This document shows, piece after piece, positions 18,426 through 24,949 of a stretch of DNA of 64,000 nucleotides. The stretch spans positions 62,001 through 126,000 of the forward strand of contig NZ_JALIGE010000076.1 in NCBI RefSeq assembly GCF_024764835.1. The letters run 5' to 3'. The notes under the pieces are model-generated. The model was not told the DNA's origin. It ran no database searches and saw only the letters and a program-made list of their open reading frames with translations. Every line of letters starts with the position of its first letter. The stretch's first letter is position 1. A program made the position numbers and the translations under genes. This DNA comes from Scandinavium hiltneri. GTDB taxonomy: Bacteria > Pseudomonadota > Gammaproteobacteria > Enterobacterales > Enterobacteriaceae.

Positions 18426-19133
18426 TTAATTTGCTGCCGCGCGAAGAAACGCGTGGACCAGCGGTGCCGGACGGCCAGCCAGCGCATTGCGCTCATACTG
18501 GAACAGCGTGCCGACAAAGAACGGATGAGTAATCAGTTCCACCGCGCGGATTTCGCCTTCTTCGTCCCAGCCAGTGACGCGCAGCGCGCCTTCGTCAAAC
18601 TCCGCCGCGAAATCCGGTGAAATGCCGTAGTTGCAGTGATAGCCCTCTTCAATGCTGAGGCGACCATACGCTTTAGCGATGATGGTATTGGCGCGCAGTT
18701 CGATGGAGTCTGATTTCTCTACCAGCGAGCAGGCCAGTGGCGCAATCACCATTCGGCCTTCGGTGTCCGTTTCGGCGTGTGCCGCATCGCTCCAGCCCAG
18801 TACGTTGCGGGCATATTCGAGGATCGCATGCTGGAAACCGCCGCAGGTGCCAAGGAAGGGAATGCTGTTTTCACGCGCGTAGCGGATGGCGATAAACGCC
18901 CCTTCGGCATTTTTGTATGGGCTCGCGGGAACCAGCCAGATTGCGTCGTAGCCCACCAGGTCGTCAGCGCTTTTAATGTCGGTGGTGGCGACCCAGTCGT
19001 AATCGGCAGTGAGTTCCTGAACGGCGGCGGCATCGTCAATCGCCAGTGGGATCGCCTGATGCGCAATCACCTCGGGATTAAAATCGCCGACCAGTGCAAT
19101 TCGTAGGGTATTTTTATTCGAAGCGAGTTCCAT
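18426..19133 (-). CDS. Class I glutamine amidotransferase-like protein (CTP-synthase C-terminal type)
   Basis: A 235-residue protein resembling the glutaminase half of CTP synthase without the synthetase half. The nucleophile elbow is GTCGGFQHA (near residue 95) and HPFFVGTLFQYE (near residue 205) supplies the expected His/Glu part of the triad. The start MELASNKNTL at 19133 is chosen because AAGGAA lies 8 bases upstream. That ribosome site is inside a 10-bp hairpin (see the site at 19139). Substrate is unknown. It is not part of the E. coli K-12 order here, but a homologue is frequent in Enterobacteriaceae. Confidence 0.8.
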   Translation of the reverse strand: MELASNKNTLRIALVGDFNPEVIAHQAIPLAIDDAAAVQELTADYDWVATTDIKSADDLVGYDAIWLVPASPYKNAEGAFIAIRYARENSIPFLGTCGGFQHAILEYARNVLGWSDAAHAETDTEGRMVIAPLACSLVEKSDSIELRANTIIAKAYGRLSIEEGYHCNYGISPDFAAEFDEGALRVTGWDEEGEIRAVELITHPFFVGTLFQYERNALAGRPAPLVHAFLRAAAN

Positions 19134-19138
19134 GAAGG

Positions 19139-19177
19139 GTTCCTTATGCTGTGCAGTTTTCGGACTACATAAGGAAC
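19139..19177 (-). promoter_or_regulatory. Hairpin that sequesters the ribosome site of the amidotransferase-like gene
   Basis: GTTCCTTATG (19139-19148) and CATAAGGAAC (19168-19177) are perfect 10-base complements with a 19-base loop. On the mRNA strand the arm nearest the start codon contains AAGGA with 8 bases to the ATG at 19133, so folding would hide the ribosome site. It could be an RNA thermometer, a riboregulator, or a DNA operator. Confidence 0.6.
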
Positions 19178-19289
19178 ACCAGCCTACCGGGGTTTTGCGC
19201 GCAGAACAATCCCCAAAATGTGCAGTTGGCGATCGTTTCATCTGTTCTCAGTTCGTATTACTCTTTCAGCGGGAAAATACGGGGCTGCG

Positions 19290-19790
19290 ATGAAAACGAA
19301 AATTCTGGTGAGTGCCTGTCTGATGGGGCATCCGGTGCGCTATAACGCCAGCGCCAAAACGCAGTTGGGTGAATTGCTGCAAACGTTGCGGGCAGAAGAC
19401 AGGCTAGTCATTCATTGCCCGGAACTCGCGGCCGGTTTACCGACTCCGCGCCCGTCGGCCGAAATTGTCGCCGGCCAGGGTGAACAGGTGATGGCGGGCC
19501 AGGCGCGTATTATCGAAAGCACCGGAACCGACGTCACCGCCCATTATCAGCTTGCGGCCTGGCTGGCGCTCGAGGCGGCCCAAGGCGCGGGCTGTACTGC
19601 CGCGCTGTTAACGGACGGCAGCCCTACCTGCGGCAGTACTGAAATTTATGACGGGAGCTTTAGCGGCAAAAAAATCACAGGCAACGGCGTTGCCGCCGCG
19701 CTTTTGCGCCAACATGGGATTGCGGTGTTTTCACATGAGCAAATCCCGGCGCTGCTGGCCTGGATTGCTGAACAGGACGAGAAGGCGTGA
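19290..19790 (+). CDS. DUF523 family protein
   Basis: A 166-residue DUF523 protein beginning MKTKILVSACLMGHPVRY, the family's hallmark start with an early cysteine. Further conserved parts are the CPE motif (HCPELAAGLPTPRPSAE) and SPTCGS. The spaced cysteines suggest metal or cluster binding; function is not established. The start at 19290 is favoured over the in-frame 19218 because the family begins at this methionine. Confidence 0.88.
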   Translation: MKTKILVSACLMGHPVRYNASAKTQLGELLQTLRAEDRLVIHCPELAAGLPTPRPSAEIVAGQGEQVMAGQARIIESTGTDVTAHYQLAAWLALEAAQGAGCTAALLTDGSPTCGSTEIYDGSFSGKKITGNGVAAALLRQHGIAVFSHEQIPALLAWIAEQDEKA

Positions 19791-19804
19791 TCCTGTTAAC
19801 CGTA

Positions 19805-20110
19805 TTACTCCGTTACTTTTTCCAGCTCATCGGCGGGGAGCATATCAGGCGTCAGTGGCATCAGATGTTCAGGGCGAACGAATGAAAAACCAGACTGACC
19901 GTCTGCCGACTGAACGTCACCCGTCACCAGCCACAGCGCTCGCTGGGCCTCACGCGGCAGTTCGGTGACCACGCCGTTGACAGGATTCAGGACGCGTTCA
20001 CCCGGCTGGCACAGGGCAAACAGCGATACAGATTTACCGATATTCGCCCGGCCTGCGGGCGTTCGGGCCGCGATGATCATCGCCAGGGTGCCCGGTTTAA
20101 GCTGAAACAT
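19805..20110 (-). CDS. Hypothetical protein, 101 residues
   Basis: I do not recognise a family. The protein is compact and soluble with no signal peptide; it contains PGERVLNPVNGVV and ends with a proline-rich acidic stretch (PLTPDMLPADELEKVTE). Base composition matches the neighbours. It converges on the DUF523 gene with 14 bases between stops and has a plausible GAGAGCAGC site before MFQLKPG. Real gene likely on position and codon use. Confidence 0.65.
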   Translation of the reverse strand: MFQLKPGTLAMIIAARTPAGRANIGKSVSLFALCQPGERVLNPVNGVVTELPREAQRALWLVTGDVQSADGQSGFSFVRPEHLMPLTPDMLPADELEKVTE

Positions 20111-20179
20111 GCTGCTCTCACATACTCTTAAATTAAGATTAATCCTATCTTCAATTGTATCCTGGAGAGCAGCGCGCTG

Positions 20180-20422
20180 TCACGACTGCTTATGATCCCG
20201 ACGATACAGAGTCCATTCGTCAATCACTTCCCCGCCAGGCAGTTTACAGTCTGAACGCACGCCCTGCGGGCTTTGTACGGGAACAGACGTGCCACCTTTT
20301 TGCTGGCAGTAGACCGCAGCAGGGTTTGCCATGCCGATATTTGGCGGTGGGGGTGCGTCGTTTTGTTCAGCGGTGGTGCAGCCTGCCAGCAGAATCGGCA
20401 ACAGTAATCCAGCGTATTTCAT
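20180..20422 (-). CDS. yoaF: DUF333 lipoprotein YoaF
   Basis: An 80-residue putative outer-membrane lipoprotein. The signal peptide ends in the lipobox LLAG-C (residue 15). The mature part has GMANPAAVYCQQKGG and the closing GGEVIDEWTLYRRDH typical of the DUF333 (hemolysin-related) family. E. coli YoaF lies at the same place, divergent from yeaP. Confidence 0.92.
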   Translation of the reverse strand: MKYAGLLLPILLAGCTTAEQNDAPPPPNIGMANPAAVYCQQKGGTSVPVQSPQGVRSDCKLPGGEVIDEWTLYRRDHKQS

Positions 20423-20489
20423 TGATATAACATCCTTTGTGTGTGGCTAATTTGACTTAATCTTCACTATTTCTTCATTTTAACTGCAC

Positions 20490-20589
20490 TTTTGCAAATT
20501 AAATTAGGCGCGTTCTCGTTCTGACCCGAGAACACATCATTCCATAATCAATGCGTTTTTGCCCCGTCTCCCCCGGCGGGGCTTTTTTT
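20490..20589 (+). ncRNA. Candidate small RNA with an intrinsic terminator
   Basis: In the gap between divergent yoaF and yeaP there is a stem GTTCTCG/CGAGAAC (20512-20533), an unpaired stretch, then a strong terminator GCCCCG/CGGGGC plus T7 (20561-20589). No coding gene precedes it on the plus strand, so the terminator has no obvious client other than a short transcript. TAAATT near 20499 is a weak -10 candidate. The terminator could instead limit readthrough into yeaP. Confidence 0.4.
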
Positions 20590-20721
20590 GCTCAAGAAGT
20601 CTCGCATTCTCGCCTGTTCAATGTATAAAACGTGATGTATTCATGGTTTACTATTTTTAGATAGTCGATATTTCAGCATAGCGTGCCGTTTTTGCCGTTA
20701 CTGCACGGGAGCTTTCAGGTC

Positions 20722-21729
20722 ATGTCAGATATTATTCTTGCCCGCGTCTCACAAACCCTCGCCACCGAACAGTCACTCGAGAGCCTCGTACGCCAGCTGC
20801 TGGAAATGCTGGAGATGGTGACGCATATGGAGTCGACCTATCTGACCAGAATCGATACGGCGACCCGTTTGCAACATATCGTGTACGCTCGCAACAGCAG
20901 TGATATGCAGATCCCTGAAGGGTTTGTCGTTCCGTGGGATGAAACGCTGTGCAAACGTGCGGTGGATGAACAGCACTATTTCAGCAATGACGTGGAGACG
21001 CGCTGGCCGGACTGCCATGCCGCGCAGGCGCTGGGGATCAGCACTTTTTTCACCACGCCCGTGCATCTGACCGATGGGTCACTGTATGGCACGCTCTGCA
21101 CGTCCAGCCGCGACCAGCACAGTTACAATATTAACAGCGAACATGTGCTGCACCTGTTCGCGAGCCTGATTGCCCGCTACATCGAAAAAGAGTCACTGGT
21201 GACACAGCTGCGTCAGGCCAACGAGGCGCTGATCGCTCACTCCTACACCGATGCGCTGACGGGCCTTGCCAATCGACGCGCCGTCTATGAGCACCTCGAC
21301 ATTCTATTTGAACGTGCACGGATGAACCAGTCACACGTCCTGGTGGCGTTTATCGATCTCGACGATTTTAAAGAAATTAATGATGTTCACGGCCATCAGG
21401 CCGGGGATGCATTCTTAATTCAGGTAGGCCAGCGACTGGCCTCGGTGATGAGCGATGAGGATATCGTTGGGCGTCTGGGCGGAGATGAGTTTCTCATCGC
21501 CTGTGAAATCACGTCCAGCAATCAGAAAGCGCCGTTTATCGACCTGCTGCGCCGTCAAATCCGCGGCCACTATCTGCTGAGCGGCCACACGATTAATTAC
21601 CCGGGCGCCAGTATTGGCACCATCGACGTCAATCCGCATGAGCTGGACGCAGAGAGCGCCATTCAGGCGGCCGATGCCGCCATGTATCTGGATAAAAAAG
21701 CGCGTCAGCGGGGGATTATAGCACCCTGA
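20722..21729 (+). CDS. dgcP: Diguanylate cyclase DgcP (YeaP)
   Basis: Makes cyclic di-GMP. Of 335 residues, an N-terminal GAF domain (about 1-165) is followed by a GGDEF domain with an intact RLGGDEF motif near residue 252. E. coli YeaP has the same build. The start MSDIILARVSQTLA at 20722 matches E. coli; the ORF extends 13 residues upstream without a ribosome site. No membrane span, so the protein is cytosolic. An EAL phosphodiesterase is encoded 3.2 kb away. Confidence 0.94.
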   Translation: MSDIILARVSQTLATEQSLESLVRQLLEMLEMVTHMESTYLTRIDTATRLQHIVYARNSSDMQIPEGFVVPWDETLCKRAVDEQHYFSNDVETRWPDCHAAQALGISTFFTTPVHLTDGSLYGTLCTSSRDQHSYNINSEHVLHLFASLIARYIEKESLVTQLRQANEALIAHSYTDALTGLANRRAVYEHLDILFERARMNQSHVLVAFIDLDDFKEINDVHGHQAGDAFLIQVGQRLASVMSDEDIVGRLGGDEFLIACEITSSNQKAPFIDLLRRQIRGHYLLSGHTINYPGASIGTIDVNPHELDAESAIQAADAAMYLDKKARQRGIIAP

Positions 21730-21754
21730 AAGCCAGGCGTTCAGGCTGAAACCT

Positions 21755-22015
21755 CTATTGGTCGCGGTCAGGCTCTAACAGAATGAATCCCAGCGGAATG
21801 GAGCACAGCAGCGTGAAAACGCTGCTGTACACCAACACCATCACACCCTGCAGAATGAACATCGAATCAGACCAGTCGTGATACGGTAAATCGTACTCCT
21901 CGACTACCCCGCCAAATGTGGCATGTCCCACAAGCGTCAATGCGATGACAAAGATGACGGCGACCGCCAGAATAAAGCGCTTACCGTTCTTTGTTTTAAA
22001 TTGTTCCAGCTGCAT
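21755..22015 (-). CDS. Small two-span membrane protein
   Basis: An 86-residue protein with hydrophobic spans at about residues 13-33 and 53-77 and a short acidic loop (EEYDLPYHDW) between them. I do not recognise the family. The start MQLEQFKTK at 22015 is preferred; an upstream in-frame ATG at 22093 would add a charged leader that breaks the usual N-in pattern. It converges on dgcP. Confidence 0.65.
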   Translation of the reverse strand: MQLEQFKTKNGKRFILAVAVIFVIALTLVGHATFGGVVEEYDLPYHDWSDSMFILQGVMVLVYSSVFTLLCSIPLGFILLEPDRDQ

Positions 22016-22295
22016 TACAGACTTCTCTGATGGGATTTTCCGGCGCAGTTTTAACACTAAATTAACCCGGCGGATATCTGTTTTTAGTTCCAAACTGTAT
22101 GGCTGCTCTTTTTAGCAGCAAATGGTCCTGACAGCCCTTCTCTCCTGCCCTCCAGGTAAAGAAAAACAGAACCCAGGTGAGTGTTTTATACTTAAGTGTT
22201 GTGAGGCTCGCCTCGCATTCGTTTTGACTCATCCCGCTAAACGCACTTCGGTTTGGGCCCATGTATTCACGCAGTGAACAGTGAGGAATGACATT

Positions 22296-22691
22296 ATGAG
22301 TTTATTCGACCAGGTGGCAGGCATGTTCGGTGGTCAAGACGGACAGGCTGGTACCTATCAGGCGATATTAACCTGGATTAACGAGCAAGGCGGTGTATCC
22401 GGACTACTGGCAAAATTTCAGCAGGGTGGATTGGGAGCGGTGGTTGAATCCTGGATAAGCACCGGCACAAACCAGCCGGTATCGGGTGACCAGATAACTT
22501 CCGCGCTGGGCTCCCCTGCCGTTGCGGATCTCGCCGCCAAACTGGGCATCGACACGCAAAGTGCGTCGAACCTGATTGCCGAGCATTTGCCGAAGGTGGT
22601 CGATACCCTTTCACCTGACGGTCAGGTCAATCAGCAACAAGACCTGCTGTCTGAAGGCATGGGGCTGCTGAAAGGTAAGCTCTTTAGCTAA
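22296..22691 (+). CDS. YidB-like DUF937 protein
   Basis: A 131-residue protein of the YidB/DUF937 family: glycine-rich N-terminus (MSLFDQVAGMFGG), repeated GLGAVVESWIS and QITSALGSPAVADLAAKLGI helices and a C-terminal LSEGMGLLKGKLF. Family members are soluble helical proteins of unknown function. The ATG at 22296 has GAGGA 9 bases upstream. Confidence 0.85.
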   Translation: MSLFDQVAGMFGGQDGQAGTYQAILTWINEQGGVSGLLAKFQQGGLGAVVESWISTGTNQPVSGDQITSALGSPAVADLAAKLGIDTQSASNLIAEHLPKVVDTLSPDGQVNQQQDLLSEGMGLLKGKLFS

Positions 22692-22710
22692 CGAGGCACT
22701 CAAACAACAG

Positions 22711-22741
22711 GCATAAAAAAACCGCCCATTGGGCGGTTATC
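22711..22741 (-). terminator. Terminator between convergent genes
   Basis: AACCGCCC/GGGCGGTT stem. The minus-strand side ends in T7, so it mainly serves the gene at 22755-22982. Confidence 0.85.
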
Positions 22742-22754
22742 TGGACAATCAGTT

Positions 22755-22982
22755 TTACAGGTACTTTTCGGCTGCTTTGAGAATATCTTCTGCAGCAAGT
22801 TCTCTGTCTGTGGCGACATGGATTACATTGTGATCGCCGGTCAGAGAGGGAAAACTGGCAGACATGATTATCAAATTTGCCTCCTCGCCGTTCGGATATT
22901 CACAACGTATTGACGTTTCATCAGGCATAACGGAGACAACGGTAAGAGGTTCGGCGTTAAAAAACACGAGCACTTTTTTCAT
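22755..22982 (-). CDS. Hypothetical protein, 75 residues
   Basis: Starts MKKVLVFFNAEPLTVVSV at 22982 with GGAGAACGA just upstream. No family recognised. The sequence looks like a small alpha/beta domain, with a C-terminal helix ELAAEDILKAAEKYL. A good ribosome site, a terminator and host-like codon use support it as real. Confidence 0.7.
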   Translation of the reverse strand: MKKVLVFFNAEPLTVVSVMPDETSIRCEYPNGEEANLIIMSASFPSLTGDHNVIHVATDRELAAEDILKAAEKYL

Positions 22983-23055
22983 TCGTTCTCCGGATGGATG
23001 TAAGTCTGTCACCAGCCCTAATTAAAATAGTATTTATCTGATAGCATCGTGCGTA

Positions 23056-23250
23056 TTATTTTCTGATTTCGGTAATAGCGGAAACAGAAACAGGACGTTG
23101 CCAGGTGTAAATATTATCGGCGGTAATCATTGCTGATTTGCAAAAAATGCATTTTGCACCGAACGGATTTTTTTCAGTAACATCGAAAGATGAAGTCCGA
23201 TATTGCGAACCGTGGCAGCAAGGGCAGCGGAAGTGAATTGAGTCAGTAAT
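23056..23250 (-). CDS. ymcF: YmcF-type cold-shock zinc-ribbon protein, apparent ATT start
   Basis: A 64-residue protein, 10 bases downstream of the cold-shock gene. After the start the sequence runs TDSIHFRCPCCHGSQYRTS and later KCIFCKS, closely matching E. coli YmcF/YnfQ, cold-induced proteins encoded downstream of csp genes and reported to use non-AUG starts. Here the codon at the homologous start is ATT (23248-23250), with GAGGG 7 bases upstream (23258-23262) and no ATG or GTG in the right place. Two CxxC pairs predict a zinc ribbon. A longer open frame reading back over the csp gene is an artefact of overlap. Confidence 0.8.
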   Translation of the reverse strand: MTDSIHFRCPCCHGSQYRTSSFDVTEKNPFGAKCIFCKSAMITADNIYTWQRPVSVSAITEIRK

Positions 23251-23260
23251 AGTCAGGCCC

Positions 23261-23473
23261 TCAGCGCGGAACCACGTTGACAGCGGAAGGACCTTTAGGA
23301 CCGGCTTCAACGGAGAATTCAACTTCTTGATTTTCATACAGAGTACGGAAATCGTTGCTTTGGATAGCAGAGAAATGTACGAAGACATCTTTGCTTCCGT
23401 CTTTTGGAGTAATAAAGCCGAAACCTTTTTCAGCATTAAACCATTTAACAATACCAGTCATTTGGTTAGACAT
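23261..23473 (-). CDS. CspA-family cold-shock protein
   Basis: A 70-residue single cold-shock domain, RNA chaperone type. RNP1 (KGFGFI) and RNP2 (VFVHF) are intact. It is closest by eye to CspG/CspI of E. coli. It is followed by the YmcF-type ORF, the arrangement seen at E. coli cspG. An unusually long upstream gap (to about 23.7 kb) would fit the long cold-shock leader typical of these genes. Confidence 0.95.
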   Translation of the reverse strand: MSNQMTGIVKWFNAEKGFGFITPKDGSKDVFVHFSAIQSNDFRTLYENQEVEFSVEAGPKGPSAVNVVPR

Positions 23474-23781
23474 GTTTTTTACCTTTAATTATTATTTCGC
23501 CCGCAGGCTGTGTTGGTTTGAAAACCTGTTGTTTCTAAGAAAACTGAAGAAGGTACATCAAGGAGAGAAAATGATGAGGACGACTTAAGAGAACTGTTTC
23601 AGATAACGTGTATGTTCAAACCGATAGGGCATTAACGCATGATTAACTTTATTAAGCAAGTCTTATCTCAAAAGATTTGTCAGTGCCGGGAAAAGTCTGC
23701 TTTGTTAAAAATAAAAAAATGAATGAGGGCTTTTCGCGAACTATTGAGGTATTGTTTTGCGCCAACATATAAGGAATACAC
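23474..23781. other. Leader region of the cold-shock gene
   Basis: About 300 bases without a supported gene between divergent csp and the zinc-ribbon ORF. The part next to csp probably holds its long 5' leader and promoter, but I could not place the -10/-35 or a cold box with confidence. A 5-codon ATG-ATG frame near 23571 is not considered real. Confidence 0.4.
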
Positions 23782-23952
23782 ATGGCTGAACGTAAAAATC
23801 GTCAACTTCGCCCTTCCCAACCCGCAGAATGTTCATGTCCGAAATGTGCAAAGAAATCAATGCACAGCCCATCAAGAATCAAGAAAAACAGTCCTTTGCT
23901 CTGCCCCTATTGTGGCACGCTCTTTTCAGCGTCGCAGCTCGCTGCCAGGTAA
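23782..23952 (+). CDS. Small zinc-ribbon protein, 56 residues
   Basis: ATG at 23782 with AAGGA about 10 bases upstream gives a basic peptide, MAERKNRQLRPSQPAE, followed by CSCPKC and later CPYC before an LFSASQLAAR end. Two C-x2-C pairs 26 residues apart predict a zinc ribbon. A terminator follows at 24020. I do not recognise the family. A different-frame ORF over the same bases (23723-23971) lacks these features. Confidence 0.7.
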   Translation: MAERKNRQLRPSQPAECSCPKCAKKSMHSPSRIKKNSPLLCPYCGTLFSASQLAAR

Positions 23953-24019
23953 TTCGACGCCTGACTGCTGAGGCTCGCGCTTAGTGCATTACCCTGAGCG
24001 CAGTCAGGCTACAGGTATA

Positions 24020-24048
24020 AAAACGGGAACCCAAAGGTTCCCGTTTTT
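24020..24048 (+). terminator. Terminator after the zinc-ribbon gene
   Basis: AAACGGGAACC/GGTTCCCGTTT stem followed by TTGTT, with A-rich upstream flank. It may serve both converging transcripts. Confidence 0.88.
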
Positions 24049-24069
24049 GTTATCTGCGGCGTAGCGCCG

Positions 24070-24501
24070 TTACAGTGATTTATCGACCGTGGTGTCTGAG
24101 CCTTTGGTCAGGATGCGTACTTTGTCGCCCGGATTAAACACCACTCCGCCGGTGTACGACTGGACCACGTCGATAGTGGCGCCCGACTCGGTTTTGATCA
24201 GCAAATCCACCTGCTGTGGCGCCTGCTGCGTGCTTTGATGGTAGCGTGATGCCCCCGCCCCGGCGAGTGCGCCACCTACGGTCATTGCGGTTTTGCCTTT
24301 ACCGTTGCCGAACTGGTGGCCTACCACGCCGCCCAAGGCCCCGGCCGCTACGGTTCGTAATGGATGATACTGCCCGTTAGCCTGGCTGATGACGCGACTC
24401 TGCTGAACCACGCCGTATTCCACCAGTGTTTTGCTTCCAGCAAAACTGGACTGGCTGGCGAAAAGCAAGAAACTGACTGCGATGAGTGCACTTTTTTTCA
24501 T
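24070..24501 (-). CDS. Glycine-zipper outer-membrane protein (SlyB/YcfJ-like)
   Basis: A 143-residue exported protein. A signal peptide (MKKSALIAVSFLLFASQSSFAG) is followed by a glycine-zipper 2TM region rich in G-x3-G spacing (AAGALGGVVGHQFGNGKG, then VGGALAGAGASRYH) and a small C-terminal beta domain (GDKVRILTKGS). There is no lipobox cysteine, unlike SlyB. The start at 24501 excludes 18 leading non-signal residues. Likely periplasmic or outer-membrane envelope role by family. Confidence 0.85.
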   Translation of the reverse strand: MKKSALIAVSFLLFASQSSFAGSKTLVEYGVVQQSRVISQANGQYHPLRTVAAGALGGVVGHQFGNGKGKTAMTVGGALAGAGASRYHQSTQQAPQQVDLLIKTESGATIDVVQSYTGGVVFNPGDKVRILTKGSDTTVDKSL

Positions 24502-24638
24502 GATGGCCACTTTTGATCGTTTTAAACGTAGTCGCGATTCTGCCATTCCCTGCATGTTTCCGCTAAGTCATTAATGCTACAGCACTCCCTGACAGGCTTT
24601 ACCAGAACATACTTGTGTTTATCGTCGTCACTGCGGCC

Positions 24639-24685
24639 TTGACACTGAGTATCCATACAGTATAAAACTGTACATCTAAACAGTA
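24639..24685 (+). promoter_or_regulatory. Sigma-70 promoter with LexA (SOS) box
   Basis: TTGACA (24639-24644), a 16-base spacer and TATAAA (24661-24666). The SOS box AACTGTACATCTAAACAGTA occupies 24666-24685 with the CTG-N10-CAG core, directly downstream of the -10. The DinI-like start codon is 15 bases further on, so LexA would block transcription. Confidence 0.9.
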
Positions 24686-24699
24686 CAAAGGAAGCAGTC

Positions 24700-24942
24700 A
24701 TGTTCGTCGAATTAATTTATGACAAACGCAATTTCGCTGGCTTGCCTGGCGCGCAAGAAAAAATTCTGAGTGAACTCACCCGTCGCGTTCAGCAGATTTT
24801 CCCGGACGCAGACATTCGCGTTAAGCCAATGATGACGCTGCCGGCGATCAACACTGACGCCAGCAAGCATGAAAAGGAACAGATTAGCCGCGCCGTTCAG
24901 GAAATGTTCGAAGAAGCGGACATGTGGCTAGTCGACGAATAA
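24700..24942 (+). CDS. DinI-like protein
   Basis: An 80-residue DinI/MsgA-family protein. The C-terminal helix EMFEEADMWLVDE carries the conserved acidic face and tryptophan that in DinI contacts RecA. The N-terminus MFVELIYDKRN is closer to Salmonella MsgA than to DinI. AAAGGAAG lies 7 to 10 bases upstream. With a LexA box in its promoter it is expected to be DNA-damage induced and to modulate RecA activity. Confidence 0.9.
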   Translation: MFVELIYDKRNFAGLPGAQEKILSELTRRVQQIFPDADIRVKPMMTLPAINTDASKHEKEQISRAVQEMFEEADMWLVDE

Positions 24943-24949
24943 CGCGCCA

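Noticed and set aside
23723..23971. 82-codon plus-strand frame near the cold-shock locus
   Set aside because: A different frame at 23782 has a ribosome site, a clean start and two CxxC pairs; the longer frame has none.
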